Positions 29,355-37,563 of a DNA stretch of 64,000 nucleotides are shown here, piece after piece. Below the pieces are notes generated by a model that was not told where the DNA came from, did no database searches, and worked only from the letters and a program-made list of their open reading frames with translations. The DNA is from a virus. The DNA lies in IMG/VR virus record IMGVR_UViG_3300034104_005543, positions 1-64,000 of that record; one strand, given 5' to 3'. Position 1 is the first letter of the stretch. Each line of letters starts with the position of its first letter. Both the position numbers and the translations under genes were made by a program.

Positions 29355-30962
29355 ATGTCGACTCCAGTTTTAAACAATGGTATTTTTGTAAGGGACACTG
29401 CTTACAAAGTATCTAGCCACATCGACTCGTACCATTTGCTCCAACAGATGAAAGACCAGGAGCCGATGAATATGGGTCCTATCGATCTCTGGGCAATGGC
29501 GCAGAAGGTTGAAATGCCACTCTACATGATGTCTAATTTTGGTGGTAAGAATACCATTGAAGTAGACAATGCTCGTGGTGAGTACAAATTCCAAATTCCT
29601 ATTGTAGAAGATCTTCCTTACATTGTAGAGAATATCGAAACAGCACCTGATCTTGGTATTGATGGTACTTACTTCAAAATTAAGTTAAACAAGCGTTCTT
29701 TTGGTCACGGTGATATTATCACTTATGACAAAATGAATGGTTTGGAACTTTATGTTTCTCCTGAACACGATGTTCTTCCTCAGGGTGATAGTTTTATTTA
29801 CACTGTACAGTTGGTAAATAATAACTCTAACCAGAGTTTAGATCCTAAATATCTTGCTCCAGGTACTAAATTCTTCCGTATTGGTTCTGCTCGTGGTGAA
29901 TACGGTGAGCGTTTTTCAGACATGGAAGTTAGTAATGGGTATCGTGAGTTCTATAACTTCGTAGGAGGTGCTGAAGCTCATACTCATTATTCTTTCTCTT
30001 CTCGCGCTGCGATGATGCAGAAAGGTGCTATGATGGCAGACGGTTCTATTCCAGTTCAAGAACTTTGGAGATCTTTCGACCCTAGTCTTGATCTTTCTGT
30101 ACCCAACATGCTTAATAAAATGGGTAAAGATGGAATTAAAGGTGCTATGAAATCTGGTGCTATCACTCGTTCCTTCGTTACTAAAACAGAAGCTGCTCAC
30201 CTTGCTAAAATCGGTCAAGATATTGAATCTTACCTGATGTGGGGTAAAGGCGGTCGTTTGAAGCAAGACGGTCCTGATGATATTCGTTTGTCTGTAGGTC
30301 TTTGGAAACAATTAGATAACTCTTACAAGCGTGTTTACAACAAAGTAAACTTTAATCTTGATCTGTTTAAATCTGAACTTTACAATTACTTCGCAGGTAA
30401 AGTTGAGTTTAAAGGTCCAGATCCTAAGCGTGAGATTGTTGTACAAACAGGTCTTGCAGGTATGCGTTTGGTTAACGAGGCTATTAAGCGTGAAGCTGTT
30501 CAGTCTGGTTTGATTATCAACGCTTCTGAAGTAGGAGCTATTACTAACAAAGGTATGGATCTTCACTTTGGATATGCATACACTAGTTATGTAATTCCAT
30601 TCTTGGCAAATGTTAAGTTTGTTATCAACCCTGCATTTGATAATTACAATACCAACGATATCGAGAACCCAATCATTGACGGTTATCCTCTTTCTTCTTA
30701 CTCATTTATTATCTTTGATATCACTGATAATACTAATGACAACATCTTCTTGTTGAAGAAAAAATGGGATTCTGAATTACGTTGGTGGTATCAAAACGGT
30801 ACTATGGATTACTTGGGTCGTACTCAAGGTTTCCAATCTAGCGGTAATTTCAACGGTTTCCGTGTTTATATGACACAAACCTACCCCGCAATTTGGGTAA
30901 AAGACCCAACCAGAGTGTTGAAGATTGTTATGCGGAACCCTATTACAGGCGGAAGTTTCTAA
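29355..30962 (+). CDS. Major capsid protein
   Basis: 535 aa following the scaffold-like gene, ending at a strong terminator. MGPIDLWAMAQKVEMPLYMM, a beta-rich middle (RGEYKFQIPIVEDLPYIVEN), LWRSFDPSLDLSVPNMLNKM and LRWWYQNGTMDYLGR. The gene uses more favoured (C/G-ending) codons than neighbours, typical of the most abundant virion protein. HK97 fold is assumed from position and size. Forms the icosahedral shell. Confidence 0.8.
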   Translation: MSTPVLNNGIFVRDTAYKVSSHIDSYHLLQQMKDQEPMNMGPIDLWAMAQKVEMPLYMMSNFGGKNTIEVDNARGEYKFQIPIVEDLPYIVENIETAPDLGIDGTYFKIKLNKRSFGHGDIITYDKMNGLELYVSPEHDVLPQGDSFIYTVQLVNNNSNQSLDPKYLAPGTKFFRIGSARGEYGERFSDMEVSNGYREFYNFVGGAEAHTHYSFSSRAAMMQKGAMMADGSIPVQELWRSFDPSLDLSVPNMLNKMGKDGIKGAMKSGAITRSFVTKTEAAHLAKIGQDIESYLMWGKGGRLKQDGPDDIRLSVGLWKQLDNSYKRVYNKVNFNLDLFKSELYNYFAGKVEFKGPDPKREIVVQTGLAGMRLVNEAIKREAVQSGLIINASEVGAITNKGMDLHFGYAYTSYVIPFLANVKFVINPAFDNYNTNDIENPIIDGYPLSSYSFIIFDITDNTNDNIFLLKKKWDSELRWWYQNGTMDYLGRTQGFQSSGNFNGFRVYMTQTYPAIWVKDPTRVLKIVMRNPITGGSF

Positions 30963-30984
30963 CAATACTTACTCGACAAGGAAA

Positions 30985-31019
30985 AATAACCCCGGAATTA
31001 TCTGGGGTTATTTTTTTTG
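30985..31019 (+). terminator. Strong Rho-independent terminator after capsid gene
   Basis: AAATAACCCC GGAATTATCT GGGGTTATTT followed by a run of T. It lies 23 bases after the capsid stop and would cap the abundant capsid mRNA. Confidence 0.9.
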
Positions 31020-31041
31020 TGTATATTATAAGAAAAAGACT

Positions 31042-32049
31042 ATGGCTAAAAGACCTGAATTTGTTTTAGAGTTTTTTTATAAACGAATAGAGGAGACAAA
31101 TGATAAAATACTTACGCGAAAACTTGCCTCTGAATTAATTGCAGCATTTCCTGAAAGTTTTACAAATTATGAGAATGCTAGAAGTTTTGTACGCTACAAA
31201 AGAAATCAGCATCATCAGAATAAAAGAAGAGAATACTACGTTCCTAACGAACCTTATGTACATGATGTAAATAAATATGGAATTCCTAATAGTATGGCAG
31301 ACACTATTTCTCATTTTATAATACAAAGAAAGAAAGCGCTTATTATTTCAGATTTACATTTTCCTTTTCATAGTGTAGAAAGTATTGAATTAGCATTAGA
31401 CTATGCTGCTAATAAAGGAGCAGAAGCTATTGTAATAAACGGAGATTTGTTAGATTTTACAATGATTAGTAGACACGATCAAGACTGGAGAAGTCGTGAT
31501 GTTTATACTGAATTTGAACAAGTAAGAAGTTTCTTGGAAAATCTGCGTAAATCTTTTCCTTCTACTACAATAATATTTAAAGAAGGTAATCATGATGAAC
31601 GATGGGAAAAATGGTTATACAATAAAGCTCCTGAAATATTTAAAGATCCTGAATTTAAGTTAGATGCCAGGTTAAGATTAGGAGAACTAAATATACAGTA
31701 TGTAGCAGATAGACAACTTATGAAGTTTGGTAATTTGTTTATTGCACATGGTCATGAATTTATTGGAGGTGGAGGAGGAGGTAAAAACCCTGCTAATAGT
31801 TTAGGTAATAAGTTTAATGGAGATATGCTTACGGGTCATTTTCATAAAACTAGTCATAGAATTGACACAGATAGCATTACACGACACAACCGAAATATTT
31901 ACACTACAGGTTGTCTTTCTACTCTGAATCCATACTACGCTAGAATAAACCAGTGGAATAATGGTTTTGCGTACGGAGAATGCGATTTAGTTACCGGTGA
32001 ATATGAAATAGAAAATCTTAGAATAATAAACAAGAAAGTCAAAAAATGA
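31042..32049 (+). CDS. Calcineurin-like metallophosphoesterase
   Basis: 335 aa from ATG 31042 (MAKRPEFVLEFFYKRIEETN); the longer frame from 30925 would read through the terminator. All motifs are present: IISDLHFPF (D-x-H), VINGDLLDF (GD), EGNHDERW (GNHD), IAHGHEF and TGHFHKTSH. The N-terminal 90 residues may be a small HTH-like domain. Dimetal phosphoesterase, possibly acting on nucleic-acid ends or cyclic nucleotide signals. Overlaps the next gene by 4 bases. Confidence 0.85.
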   Translation: MAKRPEFVLEFFYKRIEETNDKILTRKLASELIAAFPESFTNYENARSFVRYKRNQHHQNKRREYYVPNEPYVHDVNKYGIPNSMADTISHFIIQRKKALIISDLHFPFHSVESIELALDYAANKGAEAIVINGDLLDFTMISRHDQDWRSRDVYTEFEQVRSFLENLRKSFPSTTIIFKEGNHDERWEKWLYNKAPEIFKDPEFKLDARLRLGELNIQYVADRQLMKFGNLFIAHGHEFIGGGGGGKNPANSLGNKFNGDMLTGHFHKTSHRIDTDSITRHNRNIYTTGCLSTLNPYYARINQWNNGFAYGECDLVTGEYEIENLRIINKKVKK

Positions 32050-32483
32050 AAGTAACAGATAAGCAGTTTACAAAAGATTACAAAATTTTAGAAGCTGTTT
32101 GTAAAGAACTTTCTGTTGAGTTAAAGAGAGAAGGTAAATCGTACTTTTATTATCCTGATAGTAAAGTTATTGCTTTACCAAAGTGTGTAAAAAGTAAAGC
32201 TAGCCTTATTGTAGGTCTGTTACATGAAATAGGACATGTTATTCACCGCGATAGTATTTTTGGAGGTCTTTCTAAAACTGAAAACCACAATCGTGTTATC
32301 ATAGTAGAAGGTGAATACAAAGCTTGGGAGCACGGGTACTATCTTTTACAAAAATTAAATTTAGAACATTATAATAATTTCTATATTAAAGAATGGGCTA
32401 AATCTTGGAATCTTTATATTAAACACGTAAAAGATTGTCACAAACTTGAGTTATTGAATATGCGTGTCTCAATTATTGATTAA
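32046..32483 (+). CDS. Putative zinc metallopeptidase-like protein (HEIGH)
   Basis: 145 aa. VGLLHEIGHVIHRDS (about residue 55) is an H-E-x-x-H zinc site with a following VIIVEGEYKAWEHGYYLL (a Glu as possible third ligand, about 85-90). The size resembles the ImmA/IrrE-like or SprT-like small peptidases. Sitting among capsid genes, it could act in virion protein processing or against a host regulator. Single-domain, no signal peptide. Confidence 0.65.
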   Translation: MKVTDKQFTKDYKILEAVCKELSVELKREGKSYFYYPDSKVIALPKCVKSKASLIVGLLHEIGHVIHRDSIFGGLSKTENHNRVIIVEGEYKAWEHGYYLLQKLNLEHYNNFYIKEWAKSWNLYIKHVKDCHKLELLNMRVSIID

Positions 32484-32488
32484 ATTTG
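32481..32488 (+). promoter_or_regulatory. Bacteroidota -7 element TAAATTTG
   Basis: TAnnTTTG match overlapping the end of the peptidase gene and ending 4 bases before ATG 32493. Confidence 0.45.
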
Positions 32489-32492
32489 TGAC

Positions 32493-32810
32493 ATGAACAA
32501 TCAAGAATTTTCCAAAAGTGTAGAGACAGCTCTAGAGATAGTCAGGAGTAGACTCGTAGTTAAAAATCAAGAGTACGCCCACAATTCTGATGTATTTCGG
32601 AATTTTCGTACTGGTATTTCTATGCAAAAAACACCACAGGGTATTGCGTGGGAATATATGACCAAACATTTGCAGTGGTTAAAAGATACTATTGCAGATA
32701 ATAAACTTCCTGATATGGACCAGGTAGATGAAAAAATTATTGACATTGTAAATTACTTGCTTATTATTAGAGCAATGTATGATGACCAGAATAACAATAA
32801 TTTGCTCTAG
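32493..32810 (+). CDS. DUF1599 / nucleotide-modification-associated (MazG-like) protein
   Basis: 105 aa. VVKNQEYAHNSDVFRNFRTG, EYMTKHLQWLKD and DEKIIDIVNYLLIIRAMY match the all-alpha DUF1599/Nmad-type NTP-pyrophosphohydrolase relatives, with Glu/Asp for metal binding (K-x-x-E-Y, E-K-I-x-D). Such proteins accompany phage nucleotide metabolism or modified DNA. Complete domain length. Confidence 0.7.
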   Translation: MNNQEFSKSVETALEIVRSRLVVKNQEYAHNSDVFRNFRTGISMQKTPQGIAWEYMTKHLQWLKDTIADNKLPDMDQVDEKIIDIVNYLLIIRAMYDDQNNNNLL

Positions 32811-32851
32811 TAATATTTATTTATTATATTTGTATATAAAATTTTGAAATC

Positions 32852-33094
32852 ATGGAAAAATTTGTACCACAATCACCCGATCCCTTTTTGAATAAAGATG
32901 AAGACATGAGTCTTGCAAAGTTTGGTCACATTAACGCTATTGTTGATGCATTAAATGCTCCTACTAGTTTTAATAGTTTTGTAAATCAAATTACTACTAA
33001 TGTTTATTCTAATAATAGTCAAGCGCTAGCAGGAGGATTAACTGCAGGAGATTTTTATAGAACTTCAGGCGGAGTAATTCATATTGTAGTTTAA
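32852..33094 (+). CDS. Small virion-type protein with AGDFYRT tail (80 aa)
   Basis: MEKFVPQSPDPFLNKDEDMS and the C-terminal YSNNSQALAGGLTAGDFYRT SGGVIHIVV. This last module (N-x-A-x-A-x-x-G-L-x-x-G-x-x-Y-R-T) recurs at the ends of many phage structural and fibre proteins. Likely a capsid decoration or tail subunit. TATATTTG lies 19 bases before the start. Confidence 0.6.
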   Translation: MEKFVPQSPDPFLNKDEDMSLAKFGHINAIVDALNAPTSFNSFVNQITTNVYSNNSQALAGGLTAGDFYRTSGGVIHIVV

Positions 33095-33124
33095 ACGAAA
33101 ATAAAATAAAACAACCAATATATT

Positions 33125-34135
33125 ATGATTAAAGTAGAAGTAGCTACACCGAACAAAAGGTCGGATATAAGTATCCGTCCGTTCACAGGTATTGAAGATG
33201 AAATGGGTCTTCACAAATACGAACTTGTTGTGTTTGATGGAGTAGTTCATGAAGAATGGATTGCTTGTCTTGAACAAAATGGAGTTCGTAGATATGTAAC
33301 AGGACTTAATGAATTTGCTCCTGAAGTTCAAAGATTAGAAGGTGAGATGAAAGAAGCGACTATTAAAGATATTCGCAAGACTGTAGCTCACCTGGAAAAA
33401 GCGTTAATTACTAATGTAATTGATGAAAACGATCCTGATTTTTGGGGCAAAGTAAAGATTCTAAAACCTGATAATGATGAGTTTTGGAGTAAGGTTAGTA
33501 TTCGTTGTGGTAATGACCCTGTATTTTTAGATCAAAAAGATCCTTACGATTTGATTAAATTCTATGCTATTAAAGCAGGAGGATTTTCTTCAATTGCTCC
33601 AGATTACAATGCTGCAAAAGATAGTAATATGCGTGGTGTCCGTAAACGTTTCTTTTTAGATCGTTTTGAGGATACTCTGTCTGTTAAAGTAGAAGTAAGT
33701 AAATTCCGTAACAAAGCGTTAGGTGAATTGCATAAACTCTATGAAAAAAATACAGATAAAATGTTACTTATTACTAAGATTTTGGACCCTAATTCTTTAT
33801 CCTACAGAAGTAACACTCCTCCTGATGTATTGTATCAGCAACTTGATAGATACATTCAAGGTGTTGGAGTAGATAAAGATAAGTTAAAAGCACCTCAGAA
33901 GTTCTTAAAACTTATTGAAACTCCTGTAGAAGAACTGAAAGTACGGGCTATTATTAAAGATGCAGCTGGTCTTAACATCTTGCGTTCTAAAAGCGATGGT
34001 ATGATTTACTACGAAAAAACACAAACTCCGGTAGGTAGAACACCACAAGATGTTTTTGTTTTCTTAAAAAATCCTCTACACCAGGATATCTTAGTAGATT
34101 TACAAAAAGAAGTTGAATCTAACTGGTCTAAATAA
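33125..34135 (+). CDS. Hypothetical virion protein (336 aa)
   Basis: Soluble alpha/beta protein: MIKVEVATPNKRSDISIRPF, EEWIACLEQNGVRRYVTGLN, helical LYEKNTDKMLLITKILDPNS. A position between capsid and ring-protein genes matches the conserved unknowns of crAss-like phages. Two bases separate it from the next gene. No domain recognised. Confidence 0.65.
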   Translation: MIKVEVATPNKRSDISIRPFTGIEDEMGLHKYELVVFDGVVHEEWIACLEQNGVRRYVTGLNEFAPEVQRLEGEMKEATIKDIRKTVAHLEKALITNVIDENDPDFWGKVKILKPDNDEFWSKVSIRCGNDPVFLDQKDPYDLIKFYAIKAGGFSSIAPDYNAAKDSNMRGVRKRFFLDRFEDTLSVKVEVSKFRNKALGELHKLYEKNTDKMLLITKILDPNSLSYRSNTPPDVLYQQLDRYIQGVGVDKDKLKAPQKFLKLIETPVEELKVRAIIKDAAGLNILRSKSDGMIYYEKTQTPVGRTPQDVFVFLKNPLHQDILVDLQKEVESNWSK

Positions 34136-34137
34136 TC

Positions 34138-34839
34138 ATGAATAATACTCTTCTAAAACTTAAAATTGAGCAAAGATTAAACAAAATATCTAGTCAGGAT
34201 TATAGTAATATAAAACCCTGGATGGTTATTGAAGCTTTTAATAAAGCTCAAATTGAATGGATTAGAAGAAATTTACATGGTAATAATTTATTTAAAGAAG
34301 GAGACGAGCAGAGTGTTAGAAGAATTGATGATCTTCAAATTCTACTAACCTCTGCTTTTATCCCTACTACAAACAATAACTTCTATGTAATAGCACCAAT
34401 GCCAAGTAACTATTTGGCATTTAAGCGTTTAGATGTAGAAGCTAAAAAAGATTGTTGTAAAGATGTTAGAAACATGCGTTCTAATCTAATAGAAGAAGCA
34501 ATGGTTAATCAATATCTTAATAACGAAAACTCAAAACCTAGTTTTGAGTGGGGTGAAACCTTTTTTACAATGATAGGTAATAACTTACATATCTATCATA
34601 ACAAAGACTTTGATGTCAATAAAGTCAACTTAGTCTATTATAGATTTCCTAGAAAGATTGAAATCGCAGGTGTTGAAAATCCTGAAAACGGTCAGATATC
34701 TCCTATAAACGTTGAATCAGAACTTAAAGATGATTTACTAGAATTGATAGTAGACGATGCTGCTGCTATATTAGCAGCTGATATTGAATCATTTAATCAA
34801 TATCAAAGAGAAACACAAAACGCAGAAAGAAATAATTAA
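34138..34839 (+). CDS. Ring/head-tail connector protein
   Basis: 233 aa. MNNTLLKLKIEQRLNKISSQ with WMVIEAFNKAQIEWIRRN, a beta middle and a helical end (ELKDDLLELIVDDAAAILAA). This pattern resembles the first ring (adaptor) protein of crAss-like tails below the portal. Inference from layout and memory of the family; no unique motif. Confidence 0.6.
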   Translation: MNNTLLKLKIEQRLNKISSQDYSNIKPWMVIEAFNKAQIEWIRRNLHGNNLFKEGDEQSVRRIDDLQILLTSAFIPTTNNNFYVIAPMPSNYLAFKRLDVEAKKDCCKDVRNMRSNLIEEAMVNQYLNNENSKPSFEWGETFFTMIGNNLHIYHNKDFDVNKVNLVYYRFPRKIEIAGVENPENGQISPINVESELKDDLLELIVDDAAAILAADIESFNQYQRETQNAERNN

Positions 34840-34844
34840 CCTTT

Positions 34845-35252
34845 ATGTTAAAGAGACCTTCTAATTTATCGCATATACAGATTTCAGAATTAGTTGTTGA
34901 ACTGTTAGCACTTGCTCCTAGAGCTCATTCTTTACATTTACTTGTAACAGGAGAAGGTTCTTTTGCAGCACACAAAGCACTTAATGAATTTTATGATGCT
35001 TTACCGGGTCTTGTAGATACAGTAGCAGAAGGATGGCAGGGTTATAATGAAAAGTTATTAGACACTGTTGATCCTAAAGTACCTGTAATTAAAAATACTA
35101 AAGATATGCTTGCTGTTATTAGAAAAATGCATTCTAAGATTACAGAAATACAAGCTGACTTACCTTCAGATGCTTCTGAAATAATAAATGATTTAGACAA
35201 TATTAAGTCAGAAATGAATTCTTTAAAATATAAATTGCTTTTTCTACAGTAA
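34845..35252 (+). CDS. Hypothetical helical protein (135 aa)
   Basis: Almost entirely helical: LSHIQISELVVELLALAPRA, and a C-terminal coiled coil (ASEIINDLDNIKSEMNSLKY). Likely a small structural or assembly factor. No family recognised; start ATG 34845 is 5 bases after the previous stop. Confidence 0.6.
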   Translation: MLKRPSNLSHIQISELVVELLALAPRAHSLHLLVTGEGSFAAHKALNEFYDALPGLVDTVAEGWQGYNEKLLDTVDPKVPVIKNTKDMLAVIRKMHSKITEIQADLPSDASEIINDLDNIKSEMNSLKYKLLFLQ

Positions 35253-35289
35253 TTTATTATATTGATTTAAACATTTTATCTATATAATT

Positions 35290-36552
35290 ATGTATTTTAA
35301 TCACGCGTTTCGACAAACACACATTGGAACCAAAGTTGGTGGTTCACCTGTGTTTTCTGGAATTTCTTCAGTATCAGGTTTTATTGAAGATGCTTCCTCA
35401 ATCAAATCTTCTGATTTGAAAGATCGTACTATTGGTCTTGGTCCTGGTACTTTTGGATTTTTTGATGAAAGTTTTAATGGTATTGATACCAATAACTTTA
35501 CAAACTGTTGTCCATTGTACTTAGCAAGTGCTTCTATCTTCCAAAAAGATAAAATCGGTCAATTTCATGGTGGGTATTTAGAGTCAGTAAAATCTAAACT
35601 GATTAATCCTAAGCATGTTAGCAAAGTTTGGTACACTCCTGCTTGTCCTGCAAAAGCTGACGTAGTTCACATTGGACATACTCCTTACACTACTACATTG
35701 TCTCCAGCATGTCCTGCTCGCGAGTTTTTGTGTAATGAAGTTTACAACTTACGTATTGACCTTAAAGGGTCTCCTGTTCTTCGTTTGTTGAACCGTAATA
35801 TGTACCGTAATGTAAGTCGTTGGACAGGTTGTTGCCCTGCAGGTCAACCAGTTGCTCCTGTAGATTCTACATTAGTATTTATTCAGTGGGCAAAAGACCT
35901 TTTGAATTTCCCGTTGACTCAACCTTTCATTCAAATTGAAATTTTTAGAGAAGATACTGGTGCATCTTTAGGTACAGATCCTGCTGTTTGGGATAATTAT
36001 GTTTCTCCTGGTCATACTACTAATAGAATGGCAGGTATGATTATCACAGGAGCTTATGTTGATACTAAGTTTGGTGATTGTACTTTCCAAATCTCTGATT
36101 TCTTTGAAAAAGAACCAGTTCGTGTATATGCTTCTATGGTTGATGAAACCGGTGATGTTTGTGCATTTGAAGGTCTTTGTGTAATTAAAGAGTGTGAAGC
36201 TACTCAGGCTGAAGGTTTTGGTGAGCAAGTAGTTCGTGATTTGATTTTGTTTGAATCTTATCGTCAGAACTTTTTCCATACAGATCTTCGTCTGCGTGAA
36301 GTAACTCAAGGTTATGATTTTACAAATGTAATTGATCGTAATTCTTCTTACCATCGTTACTTTATTGCTCATAATGTACCTCGTAGAAATAATCCTACTA
36401 GTACTTTTGACAATGATCAATATTTGATTGAAATTGTAGTTCCTGCAAAAGATGCTTTATTTGAAGCATTTATTCAATCTTGGTTAGGTGGTTGTGGTGT
36501 TTGTTCTGCTGATATTGACTTCAGCGCTACTTGCTCCGCTGCTTGTCCATAA
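35290..36552 (+). CDS. Cys-rich virion protein (420 aa)
   Basis: A large soluble protein with repeated C-P-A motifs (TPACPAKAD, SPACPAREF, CCPAGQPV) and the end TCSAACP; NLRIDLKGSPVLRLLNRNMY, ISDFFEKEPVRVYASMVDE and LILFESYRQNFFHTDLRLRE are characteristic. It resembles a family I recall as abundant in Bacteroidota phage genomes. Codon choice and the terminator after it suggest high expression. Function (tail or head shell) cannot be fixed; the cysteines may form disulfides in the mature virion. Confidence 0.6.
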   Translation: MYFNHAFRQTHIGTKVGGSPVFSGISSVSGFIEDASSIKSSDLKDRTIGLGPGTFGFFDESFNGIDTNNFTNCCPLYLASASIFQKDKIGQFHGGYLESVKSKLINPKHVSKVWYTPACPAKADVVHIGHTPYTTTLSPACPAREFLCNEVYNLRIDLKGSPVLRLLNRNMYRNVSRWTGCCPAGQPVAPVDSTLVFIQWAKDLLNFPLTQPFIQIEIFREDTGASLGTDPAVWDNYVSPGHTTNRMAGMIITGAYVDTKFGDCTFQISDFFEKEPVRVYASMVDETGDVCAFEGLCVIKECEATQAEGFGEQVVRDLILFESYRQNFFHTDLRLREVTQGYDFTNVIDRNSSYHRYFIAHNVPRRNNPTSTFDNDQYLIEIVVPAKDALFEAFIQSWLGGCGVCSADIDFSATCSAACP

Positions 36553-36576
36553 TTGTTTGGTTGTTTTGATTTGTTG

Positions 36577-36608
36577 AAATAGGGAGAGAAATCTCCCTAT
36601 TTTTTTAT
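36577..36608 (+). terminator. Rho-independent terminator
   Basis: AAATAGGGAGA GAAA TCTCCCTATTT followed by T-rich sequence, after the 420-aa gene. Confidence 0.9.
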
Positions 36609-36628
36609 TAATATTTGACAAAATGTAA

Positions 36629-36636
36629 TAAATTTG
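36629..36636 (+). promoter_or_regulatory. Bacteroidota -7 element TAAATTTG
   Basis: TAnnTTTG match following the terminator, 12 bases before ATG 36649. Confidence 0.5.
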
Positions 36637-36648
36637 TAAATTGTAAGT

Positions 36649-37191
36649 ATGTCACAGTTAGCTTTAGATTTTATTCAAACAATGAACCCTTCTGTAATGA
36701 GAATTGCAGATGCTAGTAATTACTCAGGTCCTCCAGTAACTAATCCTATTTTAACTGTGTTGGGTCCGGGATATACTACACCAGGAGTTATTTATCCTAC
36801 TACGTTTCCTTTTATAGAAAATCTTTCTGCTTACGATGCAGGTTTATTACCTGCACCTACCCCTATTACAGATTACCCTGAATTTCCAGATGGTGTATAT
36901 GTAGTTAAATATAGTATAGCTCCTAATACTCAAGTGTTTGTAGAATACAATCATCTTAGAATAACTAAGTTTCTTAATAACTTACAAAAAGCATATTGTA
37001 AGATTGATAATGTAGGTTGTATGCCATCTGCAGAATTAGAAGAAGATTTAGCAAAATTGAGACTTATTGAAAATATGATGAAAGCTGCTGTAGCAAAAGT
37101 TGAAATTTGTCATAAACGCGAAGCTGGAAGTATGATGTTTCAGTATGCAAATAAATTATTAGATCGTTTTACTTGTAAATCTTGTAAATAA
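36649..37191 (+). CDS. Hypothetical structural protein (180 aa)
   Basis: The N-terminal half is Pro/Gly/Thr-rich (ILTVLGPGYTTPGVIYPTTF); then GVYVVKYSIAPNTQVFVEYN HLRITKF and a helical C-terminus ending FTCKSCK. This YxIAPN-type protein is frequent in Bacteroidota phage tail/head modules. Function not established. Two Cys at the end could join the Cys-rich set around it. Confidence 0.6.
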   Translation: MSQLALDFIQTMNPSVMRIADASNYSGPPVTNPILTVLGPGYTTPGVIYPTTFPFIENLSAYDAGLLPAPTPITDYPEFPDGVYVVKYSIAPNTQVFVEYNHLRITKFLNNLQKAYCKIDNVGCMPSAELEEDLAKLRLIENMMKAAVAKVEICHKREAGSMMFQYANKLLDRFTCKSCK

Positions 37192-37192
37192 T

Positions 37193-37312
37193 ATGAGTAT
37201 GTGTCCTAATTGTAAAGCATCTTTAGGTTGTAGTTGTAAACTTAGAAAGACTCCTAAAGGAACCCAAGTTTGCACAAACTGTCTTTCATTAGCTATATCC
37301 CAAGGAAAATGA
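37193..37312 (+). CDS. Zinc-ribbon microprotein (39 aa)
   Basis: ATG 37193 to TGA 37312: MSMCPNCKASLGCSCKLRKT then PKGTQVCTNCLSLAISQGK. CxxC ... CxC ... CxxC looks like a compact zinc ribbon. Similar tiny Cys proteins sit among structural genes of crAss-like phages. It starts 2 bases after the previous stop and ends overlapping the next ATG (ATGA), so clearly in the operon. Confidence 0.65.
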   Translation: MSMCPNCKASLGCSCKLRKTPKGTQVCTNCLSLAISQGK

Positions 37313-37548
37313 GTTGTACTTTATGTGAAATAGAAGAAATAAAATGTGACTTTGCAGATTACATGTATAACAAATTTAAAGAAATGAAATTTGGTATAGA
37401 GACTTGCTGTAAAGAAAACTTTAACAAACTTGATGTAAGACATAAGCTTGCAGAGTTTAGTCTTATTCAAGATGTTGATACCGAATTGATTTTAACTAAC
37501 GACACTGTTACTATATTTCCAGTTTCATTTGGAGAATGTTGTAAATAA
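37309..37548 (+). CDS. Small Cys-containing protein (79 aa)
   Basis: Start at ATG 37309 (MSCTLCEIEEIKCDFADYMY), overlapping the microprotein stop; the longer frame from 37270 runs through that gene. Helical, with ETCCKENFN in the middle and GECCK at the end. No family recognised. Confidence 0.6.
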   Translation: MSCTLCEIEEIKCDFADYMYNKFKEMKFGIETCCKENFNKLDVRHKLAEFSLIQDVDTELILTNDTVTIFPVSFGECCK

Positions 37549-37563
37549 TATTATATTAAGTAT

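Noticed and set aside
29916-30566. Long antisense frames opposite the capsid gene
   Set aside because: Shadow frames caused by biased codon use of a highly expressed gene; no leader or family pattern.
30925-31041. N-terminal extension of the metallophosphoesterase
   Set aside because: The extension overlaps the capsid stop and spans the strong terminator at 30985-31019; ATG 31042 is the natural start.
35968-36420. 150-codon antisense frame opposite the 420-aa virion gene
   Set aside because: Shadow of the coding strand; composition (Ile/Thr/Lys-rich) typical of reverse-frame translation.
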